Positions 55,655 to 64,000 of a stretch of DNA of 64,000 bases are shown one piece after another. Position 1 is the stretch's first letter. Each line of letters starts with the position of its first letter. Origin of the DNA: Streptomyces sp. NBC_00704 (GTDB taxonomy: Bacteria; Actinomycetota; Actinomycetes; Streptomycetales; Streptomycetaceae); the NCBI RefSeq assembly GCF_036226605.1, contig NZ_CP109001.1, positions 1 through 64,000 on the forward strand, in the 5' to 3' direction. The position numbers were made by a program, and so were the translations under genes. The notes below the pieces were generated by a model that was given only the letters and a program-made list of their open reading frames with translations, was not told where the DNA came from and did no database searches.

Positions 55655-57157
55655 TCAGGGGGACCCGAACCACCGGGCGACGGCCTCGGCGAGCCCGTCC
55701 CCGTCCCGGCCGCCGGCCCAGGCGACATGGCCGTCGGGCCGCACCAGGACGGCGGACGCGCCGTCGAGCGGCGAGCCGGGCGCCGCCTGCGCGGTCACCG
55801 TGTCGACGCGGTCGGCGGGGACGCCCACGCGCGGCGGCGGCCCGTCCAGTCCCAGGAGCAGCCCGCGCCCGGAGCGCAGCAGGTCGGCCGGGGTGCAGAC
55901 GATGTCGCCGGTGCGCAGCCGGGCGTACGGCAGGCGGGCTCCGCGCAGCGGATGCGCGGGGCCGCCGACGTCGTAGCGGACGTCGAGACCGCTGATCATC
56001 CCGGCGAGGCGGGCGCGCGCCTCCTCGCCCGCGACGAGTTCGGCGAGGACCGTGCGCAGCGGCTCCGCCTCGGGGCCGCCGAGCAGCAGCAGGGCCTGGG
56101 CGCGGATGTTGCCGAGGACGGCCGCGCCCACCGCGGCGCGTTCGGTGTCGTAGCTGTCCAGGAGGGCGGCGGGGGCGGCGCCGTCGACGGTGGCGGCGAG
56201 CTTCCAGCCCAGGTTGTAGGCGTCCTGGAGGCCGAGGTTGAGGGCCTGGCCGCCGATGGGCATCTGCCGGTGGGCGGCGTCCCCGGCGAACAGCACCCGG
56301 CCGTGCCGGTAGCGGGTCAGCAGCCGGTTCTCGTCGTCGAAGTGGTTCACCCACAGGGGCGTGCCGCCGGTGATGTCCTCGCCGGTCACCCGCTTCCAGG
56401 CGGCGGCGACCTCGTCGAAGTGCGGGTCGTCCGTGCGGGCGCGGGCCGCGGCGCCGAACTCGTGGACCATCACCCGGGTCACGCCGGCCGGGTTGCGGGC
56501 GGCGACGGCGAGACCGCCGGGCAGCCGCTCGAAGCGGCGGTTGGGGATGTCGATGCCCTCGACGTCGGCGCGCAGCAGCTCGCGGACGGCCGGGACGCCG
56601 GGGAAGGCGGCGCCGGTCAGGGCGCGCACGGTGGAGTCCTGGCCGTCGCAGGCGACGAGATGGCCGGCGCGCAGGGTGACGAGGGCGCCGTGGCGGTCGG
56701 TGGCGGCCGCCTCGACGTGGGAGCCGCGGTCGTCCACGGCGTGCAGGGTGTGCCCGCACCGCAGGTCGGCGCCGAGACCGAGGGCCCACTCCTCCAGCAC
56801 GGACTCGGTTTTGGCCTGCGGCACCTTCCACTGGCCGGGGTAGGGGCCGGGCAGCGTCAGGTCGAGGGGGATGCCGCCGAAGTGGCCGCGCGGCTCGCGC
56901 GGCGGGCTGCCGAGGTCGGCGAGCAGGCCGCGGCTGTCGAGCAGTTCCATGGTGCGGGCGTGCAGGGTGGAGGCGCGGGACTGCGTGGTCGGGCCGTGGC
57001 GTCGCTCGACGAGCGTCACCTGGATGCCGCGCAGGGCCAGTTCACCGGCGAGGAGCAGACCGACGGGGCCCGCGCCGACGACGATCACCTGGGTGTCGAC
57101 CGTCCGGGCGGGCCCGGTGGGCGCCGGCGGAGGGTTCCGGTGCGGGGCGGCGGCCAT
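55655..57157 (-). CDS. FAD-dependent polyketide monooxygenase
   Basis: A 500-aa class A monooxygenase with VIVVGAGPVGLLLAGELALRG, LVACDGQDSTVRALTGAAF and GDAAHRQMPIGGQALNLGLQDA. The segment SRASTLHARTMELLDSRGLL separates it from the PgaE-like neighbours and resembles OxyS/MtmOIV/JadF-like oxygenases. A Baeyer-Villiger or ring-opening role is possible but unproven. A 20-residue Pro/Ala-rich N-terminus precedes the FAD fold. It starts one base after the aromatase stop, so the two are co-transcribed. Confidence 0.87.
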   Translation of the reverse strand: MAAAPHRNPPPAPTGPARTVDTQVIVVGAGPVGLLLAGELALRGIQVTLVERRHGPTTQSRASTLHARTMELLDSRGLLADLGSPPREPRGHFGGIPLDLTLPGPYPGQWKVPQAKTESVLEEWALGLGADLRCGHTLHAVDDRGSHVEAAATDRHGALVTLRAGHLVACDGQDSTVRALTGAAFPGVPAVRELLRADVEGIDIPNRRFERLPGGLAVAARNPAGVTRVMVHEFGAAARARTDDPHFDEVAAAWKRVTGEDITGGTPLWVNHFDDENRLLTRYRHGRVLFAGDAAHRQMPIGGQALNLGLQDAYNLGWKLAATVDGAAPAALLDSYDTERAAVGAAVLGNIRAQALLLLGGPEAEPLRTVLAELVAGEEARARLAGMISGLDVRYDVGGPAHPLRGARLPYARLRTGDIVCTPADLLRSGRGLLLGLDGPPPRVGVPADRVDTVTAQAAPGSPLDGASAVLVRPDGHVAWAGGRDGDGLAEAVARWFGSP

Positions 57158-57158
57158 G

Positions 57159-58103
57159 TCAGCGGTTCCGCTCCGCGTACTCCTTGGCGTGGCCGAGGGT
57201 GGCGAGGCTGTTGGTGCTCAGCGCGCTGTGCACGTAGGCGCGGGCGTCGGCGACGGTGGCGTCGGGGCCGAGGACCGCGGCGATGTTGGCGGTGTTGAGG
57301 GTGACGGTGTGCTGGGAGCCGGCCGTCGCGCCCCCGTCGGCGCTCTCCTCGAAGGTCCACATCCCGGTGTGCAGGGTCATCAGCGCCGGCAGGGTGACCT
57401 GCTTGTAGGCGATGCGGTGGTGGCCGAGGACGACCCGGTAGGACTTGGTGGTGTGCGTCGAGCCGTCCTTGGCCCGCGTGTCCATCTCCAGCTCCTGCAA
57501 CCCGGGGGTGTCCTCGGCGAAGCGGACGCGGGCCACGTGCGGAAGCCGCTCGGTCCACCGCCCGGCCTCGTTGACGAAGGCGAAGGCGTCCTTGGCCGAG
57601 CCCTCGATCCGCACGGTGTCGGTGAAGGAGAAGGTCAGCTCCTGCGCGTCGGCGGCGTGGACCCGCTCGACGTTCTCCTTCAGCGCGGCCAGCTCGCTGG
57701 TGCTGTTGCGGTCCACGGCCCGCTCGATCCACAGCAGGTCGTGCGCGTCGTCGTCGACGGCCCGGTAGTCGTGCAGGAGCCGGACACGGGAGGCGCCCCC
57801 GTCGAGCGGCTCCACGATCCAGGTGCCGCCCATGGCGGCGACCGGCGGCGCCGGCACCTCCTGGCGGAAGGTGATGCGCAGGCCCTGCGGGTCCAGGACG
57901 CGGCGCGAGGTCCACGTCTTGGGCTCGCCGTTGGCGGTGGCCCAGATGCGGATGCGCTCCTCGTGCGCGCCGCCGTCCTCCCGGTCGACGAAAATCGTGG
58001 GCGGGAAGATCCGCGGCCACTCGGTCACCTCGGCGAGGAGGCGGTAGACGGCGGTGGCGGGCGCGTTGATGGTGATCTCGTGCTCGACCTCACGAGTCGT
58101 CAT
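57159..58103 (-). CDS. Didomain polyketide aromatase/cyclase
   Basis: A 314-aa protein with two SRPBCC (Bet v1-like) domains, residues about 5-145 (VEHEITINAPATAVYRLLAE) and 160-310 (SFTDTVRIEGSAKDAFAFVNEAG). This ActVII/TcmN-like layout catalyses first-ring cyclisation and aromatisation of a C9-reduced polyketide chain on the ACP. It pairs naturally with the ketoreductase encoded 160 bases upstream. Length and domain number match angucycline aromatases such as JadD or AlpE-type proteins. Confidence 0.9.
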   Translation of the reverse strand: MTTREVEHEITINAPATAVYRLLAEVTEWPRIFPPTIFVDREDGGAHEERIRIWATANGEPKTWTSRRVLDPQGLRITFRQEVPAPPVAAMGGTWIVEPLDGGASRVRLLHDYRAVDDDAHDLLWIERAVDRNSTSELAALKENVERVHAADAQELTFSFTDTVRIEGSAKDAFAFVNEAGRWTERLPHVARVRFAEDTPGLQELEMDTRAKDGSTHTTKSYRVVLGHHRIAYKQVTLPALMTLHTGMWTFEESADGGATAGSQHTVTLNTANIAAVLGPDATVADARAYVHSALSTNSLATLGHAKEYAERNR

Positions 58104-58263
58104 GACGGCTTCTCCTCGGTGGTACCGGCGGTGCGCGGGGCGGCGGGGAGCGGGGGCTCCGGGCGGTGGGACGGACGGACTCGGGGCGGTCCCGGAACCC
58201 GGAACGGGCCCAGGACAAGGGACGGGCCCAGGACAAGGGACGGGCCCAGAAGCAGGGACGGGC

Positions 58264-59049
58264 CTAGAAGTTGCCGAGTCCGCCGCAGACGTTGAGGGCC
58301 TGGGACGTGATGGACGCGGCGGTGTCGGAGGCCAGGTAGCCGACCAGGCCGGCGACCTCCTGGGGGGTGGAGTAGCGGCCGAGCGGGATCTTGGCCTGGA
58401 ACTTCGCGAGGATCTCGTCCTCGCTGGTGTCGTAGGCCGCCGCGTAGCCCTGGCGCACCCGCTGGGCCATCGGCGTCTCCACGTAGCCGGGGCAGACGGC
58501 GTTGACGGTGATGCCGGTCGGGGCCAGCTCGTTGCCGAGCGCCTTGGTGAAGCCGACGACGCCGTGCTTGGAGGCCGAGTAGGGGGCGCCCAGGACGACG
58601 CCCTGCTTGCCCGCGGTGGAGGCGATGTTGATGATCCGGCCGCGGTCCTTGCCGCGCATGCCGCCGGTGGTCAGCACCTCGCGGGTCATCCGGAAGACGC
58701 TGTTGAGGTTGGTCTCGATGACGTCGTCCCACAGCTCGTCGGTGAGATCGGCGGTGGGGCCGCCGCCGGAGCGCCCGGCGTTGTTGACGAGGACGTCGAC
58801 GGTGCCGAACGCGGCGACGGCGCTGCGCACGAACTCCTTCACGGAGTCGGCGTCGCGGACGTCGAGCCGGCAGCCGTCGACGTCCAGGCCCTCGTCGCGC
58901 AGCGCCTTCGCGGTGAGCCGCACGGACTCGGCGTCGCGCGCGCCGATGAAGACCCGGTGGCCCTGCCGGGCCAGCAGGCGGGCGGCCTCGAGGCCGATCC
59001 CGCTGGTCGCCCCGGTGACGAGGGCGACCCTCGCGGTGGTGTCGGACAT
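58264..59049 (-). CDS. Polyketide ketoreductase (ActIII type)
   Basis: A 261-aa SDR that reduces the C9 carbonyl of the nascent polyketide. Cofactor motif TGATSGIGLEAARLLARQG, NNAGRSGGG and catalytic YSASKHGV are in place. VCPGYVETPMA and SEDEILAKFQAKIPLGRY are typical of actinorhodin- and angucycline-type ketoreductases and distinguish it from the general SDR at 17.3 kb. It lies 15 bases after the ACP gene, the standard KS-CLF-ACP-KR order minus the ketosynthases. Confidence 0.92.
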   Translation of the reverse strand: MSDTTARVALVTGATSGIGLEAARLLARQGHRVFIGARDAESVRLTAKALRDEGLDVDGCRLDVRDADSVKEFVRSAVAAFGTVDVLVNNAGRSGGGPTADLTDELWDDVIETNLNSVFRMTREVLTTGGMRGKDRGRIINIASTAGKQGVVLGAPYSASKHGVVGFTKALGNELAPTGITVNAVCPGYVETPMAQRVRQGYAAAYDTSEDEILAKFQAKIPLGRYSTPQEVAGLVGYLASDTAASITSQALNVCGGLGNF

Positions 59050-59064
59050 GGCTGTGTGCTCCCC

Positions 59065-59340
59065 TCAGGCGGCCTGGACGGCGGCCAGGCGCAGTTGGGC
59101 GTTGACGGCTTCGATCAGGTCGCGCGGCGCGAGCTCGTCGCTGAGGTCGTCGTCGTCCAGGACGATGCCGTACTCGCGCTCGATGCGGCCGCCGGTCTCC
59201 AGCAGGGCGATGGACTCGTAGCCGAGCACCTCGAACGCGGTGTCCAGGATGTCTCCGCCGAGGTCGATGTCCTCGTCGGCGCCCGCGGCCTCGAGAAGGA
59301 TCCGCCGGAGGTCGTCGAGGGTGAACTGCGTGCTGGCCAT
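59065..59340 (-). CDS. Type II polyketide acyl carrier protein
   Basis: A 91-aa ACP that carries the growing chain on a phosphopantetheine arm attached to the Ser of LGYESIALLETGG (canonical LGYDSLALLE). The rest is an acidic helical bundle (EREYGIVLDDDDLSDELAPRDLI). The ATG at 59340 is preceded by AAGGAAG. It lies immediately downstream of the TcmI-like cyclase, where most clusters have two ketosynthase genes in between. No other ACP is seen in the window. Confidence 0.93.
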   Translation of the reverse strand: MASTQFTLDDLRRILLEAAGADEDIDLGGDILDTAFEVLGYESIALLETGGRIEREYGIVLDDDDLSDELAPRDLIEAVNAQLRLAAVQAA

Positions 59341-59453
59341 GGGTACTTCCTTCGGTCTCGGGGCTGGCGCCCCAGCTGATCTGTTTCGTGGTCGCGGGCA
59401 CGGTGACCTGGTGTGCCGGCGGGGACGGGCGGCCCGGCGCGCGCGCCGCCCGC

Positions 59454-59783
59454 TCAGGCGGTCGCCTCCCACCGGTAGAAGCGCCGGGCCATGGCGTCGG
59501 CCGGGGAACGCCAGGTCGCGGGGTCGTAGGGCTCGATGAACGGCTTCAGGTCGTCGCTGATCCGCACGAAGCGCGGGTCGTCCTTGGCGCGCTGGATCAG
59601 TTCGCCGCCGTTGTCCTCGTCGAAGTCCTGCAAATGGAAGTACAGGCCGTTGAAGGCGAACAGCTGGCGCCGCCGGGTGCCCATGCGGTGCGGCATGTCC
59701 GTGGCGTCGAACTCGGCGAACAGCTTGGCGACGTCCGCACTCGAACCGGGCGCCATCCGGGCCACGATCAGCGTGCTGTGCAT
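59454..59783 (-). CDS. TcmI-family polyketide cyclase
   Basis: A 109-aa ferredoxin-like-fold cyclase that directs later ring closure. The family pattern is visible: TLIVARMAPGSSADVAKLFAEFDATDMPHRMGTRRR (in parts), LYFHLQDFDED, and a C-terminal W-x-S-P-A-D-AMARRFYRWE. It resembles the second/third-ring cyclases encoded just upstream of the ketosynthases in angucycline clusters. The ATG at 59783 follows AAGGAG. Only 113 bases separate it from the ACP gene. Confidence 0.9.
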   Translation of the reverse strand: MHSTLIVARMAPGSSADVAKLFAEFDATDMPHRMGTRRRQLFAFNGLYFHLQDFDEDNGGELIQRAKDDPRFVRISDDLKPFIEPYDPATWRSPADAMARRFYRWEATA

Positions 59784-59890
59784 AGGTTCTCGCTCCTTGG
59801 CAGGGGTCCGTGTGTCGCAAGGGCGCGTGCGCGCGGTCGGCGCGGTCGCCGCGGAACCGGGCGGCCGCCCGCCCGGTGGGGGCGCGGCGG

Positions 59891-60586
59891 CTACGCGCCC
59901 GCGGCGCGGGTGTGCACCACGCGGTAGGTGTTGGAGTCGCGCTCGACCGTCAGCTCGGCGACGCGCTCCTCGTTGGCGCGACGGGCCTGCGGCTTGCGCT
60001 CGTCGGGCACGCCGTGGAACGCGTCGTAGCTCTCCTTGCTGTCCCACTGCGAGTACACGACGGCGAACGCGCCCTCGACGAACATGGCGCGCAGCCCCTT
60101 GAAGACGCTGTGCGAGCGGTAGCCGGGAACGTCCGCCAGCCACTGCCGGTCCTCGCCGAGGAGCTTGATCAGGTCGGCCTGGTCGGCCTCGCCGACCCGG
60201 AAGACCTCGATGGCGGTGTAGTCGTCGCGGTCCGGCGACACCTCGATGCGGCCGGCGAGATCCGGGCGGGTCTGGGTGAAGGCGATCTCGTTCTGCAGCA
60301 GCCGGATCGCCGTGGTGATCTCCCGGAAGACGGGCAGCGTGCGGTGCCTGAACTCCTCACCGGAGTACCGCTTCTCCAGGTCCTCGCCGCTGCGCCACTG
60401 GATCAGGTTGGCGGTGCCGGGGCTGTCCTGCCCGGCGTGCACGGTGGAGGAGATCCATCCCTCGTAGGCCGCCGCCTCGACGATCTTGCCCATCTCGGTG
60501 AGCAGCTGGGCCTGGTGCTCGGGGGTGTCGGTCGTGAACAGGTTGAGGACGGTCAGGTAGTTGTCCTCGGTGGAGATGATCGGCAT
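59891..60586 (-). CDS. Antibiotic biosynthesis monooxygenase (ABM) domain protein
   Basis: A 231-aa protein of two fused ABM-like ferredoxin folds (NLFTTDTPEHQAQLLTEMGKI in the first half, EVFRVGEADQADLIKLLGED in the second). Such cofactor-free monooxygenases oxidise phenolic polyketides to quinones, as ActVA-Orf6 and SnoaB do. The ATG at 60586 follows a GAAGGAAC site. It lies between the PgaE-type hydroxylase and the cyclase in one operon. Oxygenase activity is likely but not certain, because some relatives act as cyclases. Confidence 0.84.
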   Translation of the reverse strand: MPIISTEDNYLTVLNLFTTDTPEHQAQLLTEMGKIVEAAAYEGWISSTVHAGQDSPGTANLIQWRSGEDLEKRYSGEEFRHRTLPVFREITTAIRLLQNEIAFTQTRPDLAGRIEVSPDRDDYTAIEVFRVGEADQADLIKLLGEDRQWLADVPGYRSHSVFKGLRAMFVEGAFAVVYSQWDSKESYDAFHGVPDERKPQARRANEERVAELTVERDSNTYRVVHTRAAGA

Positions 60587-60636
60587 GGTTCCTTCGCTTC
60601 CTCAAGGATGTGACGTGCGGTGGGCAGGGGCGCCGG

Positions 60637-62121
60637 TCAGTCGGCCGGGCCGAACCAGCGGCCGAGCGCCCTGGTGAGCGGCATGCCGCTCGTCCCGGCG
60701 CCGGCGCCGTCGTGCGGGCCGCCGACCCAGGCGATGTAGCCGTCGGGGCGGACCAGGAGGCCGCCCGGGGCGGTGTCGCCCTCGGGGCCCTGGGCGGTGA
60801 CGGTGTCGACGCGGTCGGACCATCCGCGGGCCGCGGCGCGCAGTTCGGCGCTGTCGGCCAGGTCGAGCAGCAGGCCGCGCCCGGACTCCAGCAGGGTGAG
60901 GACGCCGCGCTTGACGCCGTCGACGGTGATCTGCCGGTCCTCCAGACGGCGGCCGAGCAGCGGGTGGGGGTCGCCGCCGACGTCGTGGCGGATGTCGAGC
61001 CCCGTGACCATGCCCACCAGGTGGCGCTGCACCTCCTCGTGCCGCACCAGCTCGCCGAACACCTGGCGCAGCGGGTCGACCTCGTCGCCGCCGAGGTAGA
61101 GGGTGCGCTGGGCGAGGGTGTTGGCGAGGATCCGGGCGCCGACCGGGTGGCGCTCGGCGTGGTAGGTGTCGAGCAGTCCCTCGGGAGCCCGGCCCTTGAT
61201 GTCGAGGGCGAGCTTCCAGCCGAGGTTGACGGCGTCCTGGACGCCGGCGCTCATGCCCTGGGCGCCGATCGGCAGGTGGATGTGGGCGGCGTCGCCGGCG
61301 ACGAAGACGCGGCCCCTGCGGTACTCGGCGGCCTGGCGGCTGACGTCGGTGGTGGAGGACACCCACAGCGGCGTGGCGCCGCTGATGTCCTCGCCGGACA
61401 GGCGCCGGAAGGCCTCGGCGACCTCCTCGAAGGTGATCGGGCCGGGGCCGGTGCGCAGCGGCTGGGCGCGGTCGTAGTAGATGACGCGGGCGCGGTCCGG
61501 GCCGAGCGGCAGCACCATGACCATGCCGCCGGGCACGGGCTCCCCGCTGAACCGCGGGCGCAGCTGCACTCCGGCGACGTCGGCGAAGCGCAGTTCGACG
61601 GTGGGCGCGGTGCCGGGGAAGTCGATGCCGGCGCTGGTGCGCACCACGCTGCGGGCGCCGTCGCAGCCGACGACGTAGCGGGCGCGCAGCGTCCCTTCGC
61701 CGTCCCCGGCGACGCGGACGGTGACCCCGTCGTCGTCCTGCTCGACGCCGGTGACCTCGACGCCGCGGCGCACCTGCACACCGCGCTCGGCGACCCAGCC
61801 GGCGAGCATGCCCTCCGTCCGCGACTGGGGGATGCCGCGGGCGCCGTAGGAACCGCCGGGAAGAACACGGTAATCGAGCGGCACACCGCCGAAATGACCG
61901 AACGGAATGACGTCCACGTCACCGAGCCGGGAAATCAGTCCGCGCTGGGAGAATTCCTCGATCGTGCGCGCGGAGAACCCGAGGGCACGCGATTCCCTGA
62001 TGGGCTCGGCAAGCCGGTCGACGACCAGGGCGGAGACTCCAGCAAGACTCAACTCACCTGCGAGCATGAGTCCAGTAGGCCCTGCTCCGACTATGATCAC
62101 GTCCGCGTCAAAGGTATTCAT
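60637..62121 (-). CDS. FAD-dependent angucyclinone hydroxylase (PgaE-like), operon head
   Basis: A 494-aa class A monooxygenase. VIIVGAGPTGLMLAGELSLAG, ALGFSARTIEEFSQRGLISRLG, YVVGCDGARSVVRTSAGIDFPG and GDAAHIHLPIGAQGMSAGVQDAVN all fit the PgaE/JadH/UrdE group. It is a paralogue of the enzyme at 54045 and first gene of the minus-strand core operon. Its promoter region (62122-62286) is shared with the divergent SnoaL-like gene; no StrR-type or TCGAG repeat is evident there. Confidence 0.9.
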   Translation of the reverse strand: MNTFDADVIIVGAGPTGLMLAGELSLAGVSALVVDRLAEPIRESRALGFSARTIEEFSQRGLISRLGDVDVIPFGHFGGVPLDYRVLPGGSYGARGIPQSRTEGMLAGWVAERGVQVRRGVEVTGVEQDDDGVTVRVAGDGEGTLRARYVVGCDGARSVVRTSAGIDFPGTAPTVELRFADVAGVQLRPRFSGEPVPGGMVMVLPLGPDRARVIYYDRAQPLRTGPGPITFEEVAEAFRRLSGEDISGATPLWVSSTTDVSRQAAEYRRGRVFVAGDAAHIHLPIGAQGMSAGVQDAVNLGWKLALDIKGRAPEGLLDTYHAERHPVGARILANTLAQRTLYLGGDEVDPLRQVFGELVRHEEVQRHLVGMVTGLDIRHDVGGDPHPLLGRRLEDRQITVDGVKRGVLTLLESGRGLLLDLADSAELRAAARGWSDRVDTVTAQGPEGDTAPGGLLVRPDGYIAWVGGPHDGAGAGTSGMPLTRALGRWFGPAD

Positions 62122-62286
62122 CCGCCCTCTCCCGACTGGTGTTTGACGAGTATTGCCGGGCCACGGGAAGACGGTAAAGAGAAGGTGTTACAGGCTTCGC
62201 GCAATCCAATACAGAACTCTGTCGCCAATGTCAGATCTTCGGCAGGAACCTGGTCCCGCGAGAGGGCCCGGCACCATGCTCGGGCG

Positions 62287-62742
62287 GTGACTTCCAACCA
62301 ACTCGCCGCCTCGGCCACGGCAGCCGACGCCGCTCTGGTCGGGGAACTGCTGGGCCGCTATCTCCTCGCGCTCGACGACGAGAAGCTCGACGACGCCTGG
62401 GCCCGGAGCCTGTTCACCGAGGACGCGGTCGTCACGTTCCCGATGAGCCGCCACGCGGGACGCGCCGGCCTCGCCGGCTGGCACCGCGCCTCCCTCGCCG
62501 CCTTCACCCGCACCCAGCACCTGGGCTCGCCGCCGGTGGTGACCGTCGACGGCGACCGGGCCGCGTTCCGCGCCAACGTGCTGACCACCCACGTCCACCA
62601 CCCCGGCACGGACCGCCCGCCGCTGTTCCGCGCGGGCACGCTCGCCTCCGGCGAGGCCCGCAGGACCCCGGCCGGATGGCGGCTGAACGCGCTGTCGTTC
62701 GAGGTGCTCTTCACCGAGGGCGAGCCCCCTCGCCGCACCTGA
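62287..62742 (+). CDS. SnoaL/NTF2-like protein
   Basis: A 151-aa NTF2-fold protein. LVGELLGRYLLALDDEKLDDAWARSLFTED and RAGTLASGEARRTPAGWRLNAL follow the SnoaL_4 pattern used by polyketide cyclases, hydroxylases and ring-modifying enzymes. The GTG at 62287 lacks a strong ribosome site, so the exact start is uncertain. It is divergent from the PgaE-like hydroxylase. A ring-hydroxylating or cyclising role is plausible. Confidence 0.78.
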   Translation: MTSNQLAASATAADAALVGELLGRYLLALDDEKLDDAWARSLFTEDAVVTFPMSRHAGRAGLAGWHRASLAAFTRTQHLGSPPVVTVDGDRAAFRANVLTTHVHHPGTDRPPLFRAGTLASGEARRTPAGWRLNALSFEVLFTEGEPPRRT

Positions 62743-62778
62743 CCCCGAGGGACCCCGAGCGGGCCGACCGCGCGGTGG

Positions 62779-63699
62779 TCAGCCCCGAGCGGGGGGCGTG
62801 CGGCGGGCGGCGCGTGCGGGCCGGCCGACTGCGGCGTGCCAGACGAGGGCCGCACAGACGAAGCCCGCCGCCCCGGAGACCAGCGACCTGGTGAGGGTGT
62901 CGTCGCGTGCGCCGGAGGCGAGGGCGACGGCCAGAGCCGCGGTCAGGGTGACGACGGTCAGCGCACGGGGGCTCCGCGTGGCGACCGGCGCGGCGGCAGA
63001 CGGCAGCAGCCAGACGGCGACGCCGTAGCAGGCACAGGCCAGCAGCGTGGCCCCCAGCACTTCGCCGGGCCGGTGGCCGCCCATGGTCGCGCTGGCGGCG
63101 GCGATGCAGGCCAGCCACAGCACACCGGCCGAGGCGACGTAGGGGCGTGTGCGGGGGGAGACGACGAGGACGACGGCGAGCGTCAGCGCGGCGGGAATGA
63201 CGGTGTGCCCGCTGGGGAAACCCTGGTCGAGGAGATTGGCGGGCGCGCCCACCAGGTCGGGACGCGGCAGGTGCGATTTCAGCACCTCCTTGCCTCCGGT
63301 CGTGACGAGGACGACCCCGAGCGCCGCGCACCCCGGCCACCAGCACCGCCGCACCAGGGTGAGGACCACGATGACGGCCAGGCCCGCCATCAGGGTGGGC
63401 TTGGCGCTCAGTTCCATCGGCGGCAGGGGCGTCGAGCCGTACTCCGCGCCGGACAGGGGGTAGATCCACGCTTCCTCGCTGCCCTGCTTCCCCAGACCGA
63501 ACAGGGCGTTCTCGGCCCGTTGCCCCCACGGGGTGCAGACGGCGAGCAGATACACCGCCAGGAACCCCAGGGTGTACAGCAGAGCCGGCATCCACGGCCG
63601 TGCCGCACGCGACGGGCCGGGGGCGTCGTGGGCTTCGGGGGCCTGCCCCGGGGCTCCCGGACGGTGCGCGGGCAGGGTCGGGGAATCGTGCTGAGTCAT
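62779..63699 (-). CDS. PAP2-family membrane phosphatase
   Basis: A 306-aa integral membrane phosphatase with the three PAP2 motifs: KSHLPRPD, PSGHT and GGHRPGEVLGA (Arg and His of motif 3). About six hydrophobic helices surround them. It would dephosphorylate a lipid phosphate or undecaprenyl pyrophosphate. It probably belongs to the neighbouring genome region rather than the polyketide cluster and may mark the cluster edge. It is convergent with the SnoaL-like gene. Confidence 0.85.
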   Translation of the reverse strand: MTQHDSPTLPAHRPGAPGQAPEAHDAPGPSRAARPWMPALLYTLGFLAVYLLAVCTPWGQRAENALFGLGKQGSEEAWIYPLSGAEYGSTPLPPMELSAKPTLMAGLAVIVVLTLVRRCWWPGCAALGVVLVTTGGKEVLKSHLPRPDLVGAPANLLDQGFPSGHTVIPAALTLAVVLVVSPRTRPYVASAGVLWLACIAAASATMGGHRPGEVLGATLLACACYGVAVWLLPSAAAPVATRSPRALTVVTLTAALAVALASGARDDTLTRSLVSGAAGFVCAALVWHAAVGRPARAARRTPPARG

Positions 63700-63828
63700 C
63701 GCTGTGGTTCTTCCGTCGAAGGGAGTCAGGTCAGGGCACGTCTCGTGGCACGGTCAGGGCACGTCTTGGGGCACGTTCGGCGGCGCCGCGTGGGCCGGCG
63801 GGCCCCGGCGGCCCGCCGGGGCCCGCTC

Positions 63829-64000
63829 CTATTCGGGGAGTGCCTGCCCCTGCCGGCGCTGGGCGGTGATCGCCAGGGCGGGGAGGGGCGCGATCAGGAG
63901 GAGGAGAACGACCAGGTCCGGAAGGGACTGCATGAACGCGTCCGGCCGGACGACGATCGCCTGCGTGCGGACGCTCGCGACCGCCGCGACGGGGATCAGC
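63829..64000 (-). CDS. C-terminal fragment of a membrane protein (cut by window end)
   Basis: Only the last 57 residues are in the window. They show a hydrophobic segment near the end (LPDLVVLLLLIAPLPALA) and a short polar tail ending QALPE. The start lies beyond 64000, and the family cannot be told from this part. Confidence 0.6.
   Translation of the reverse strand, partial: LIPVAAVASVRTQAIVVRPDAFMQSLPDLVVLLLLIAPLPALAITAQRRQGQALPE

Noticed and set aside
1..64000. tRNA, rRNA or transposase genes
   Set aside because: I saw no tRNA-like or rRNA segment and no transposase or integrase; a dedicated scan would be needed to exclude degraded copies.

Overview
The window is high-GC actinomycete DNA, most likely Streptomyces: strong G/C third-position bias, frequent GTG starts, short or overlapping gene junctions and long GC-rich terminators. 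Nearly all of it reads as one large aromatic (type II) polyketide gene cluster of the diazobenzofluorene kind (the kinamycin/lomaiviticin group). The key evidence is a six-gene minus-strand operon at 45.3-52.3 kb: ferredoxin, a large unassigned protein, amidase, glutamine synthetase homologue, adenylosuccinate-lyase homologue and N-acetyltransferase. This is the order I recall for the kinI-kinN hydrazine/diazo genes. Tailoring genes for hydroxylation, methylation and deoxysugar attachment surround it. Three glycosyltransferases and NDP-2,6-dideoxysugar genes suggest a glycosylated, lomaiviticin-like product.

Layout. 0.1-3.1 kb: sulfonate/nitrate-type ABC importer, possibly at the cluster edge. 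3.1-7.3 kb: a small protein, an ABC exporter and a secreted multicopper oxidase. 7.4-13.3 kb: an unknown 87-aa protein, two sister glycosyltransferases, rmlA, NDP-hexose 3-ketoreductase and sugar epimerase. 13.3-18.0 kb: sulfotransferase-like protein, cysteine-less AhpD-like protein, O-methyltransferase, DsbA-like nitroreductase, NmrA and SDR enzymes. 18.4-25.4 kb: two tandem FAD monooxygenases that share a nearly identical 3' segment, a protoporphyrinogen-oxidase-like flavoenzyme, a phenol-hydroxylase-like enzyme and a PPOX-class protein. 25.4-30.4 kb: a compact, translationally coupled cassette of a 29-aa peptide, two HEAT+FGE-sulfatase proteins, a PhyH dioxygenase and an MFS exporter. 30.6-45.2 kb: third glycosyltransferase, secreted hydrolase with an Asp nucleophile, rmlB, 2,3-dehydratase, second cysteine-less AhpD-like protein, degenerate glutamine amidotransferase, ABC exporter, StrR-like and AraC regulators, VOC proteins, a neocarzinostatin-family apoprotein and a JadR1-like response regulator. 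45.3-52.3 kb: diazo operon. 52.8-62.7 kb: second methyltransferase, PgaE-type oxygenases, aromatase/cyclase, ketoreductase, ACP, TcmI-like cyclase, ABM protein and SnoaL-like protein. The ketosynthase pair usually found between cyclase and ACP is absent. 62.8-64 kb: PAP2 phosphatase and a truncated membrane protein.

Inferred cooperation. A ketosynthase pair outside the window would build the polyketide on the ACP at 59 kb; KR, aromatase and cyclases would shape the angucycline; the flavoenzymes would rearrange it; the 45-52 kb operon would supply the N-N unit. The RmlA/RmlB/2,3-dehydratase/3-ketoreductase/epimerase set makes part of a dideoxysugar for the glycosyltransferases. Exporters, the apoprotein, VOC proteins and the secreted hydrolase are candidate self-protection.

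The strongest new signals are: (1) the peptide/HEAT-FGE/PhyH/MFS cassette, with a near-ideal ribosome binding site and an attenuator-like hairpin after the peptide; (2) four 29-bp StrR-type operators (9-N11-9) in four divergent promoter regions, one between the peptide operon and a glycosyltransferase; (3) TCGAG direct repeats at 11- or 21-22-bp spacing, including a long array upstream of the apoprotein gene; (4) several enzymes whose expected catalytic residues are replaced.
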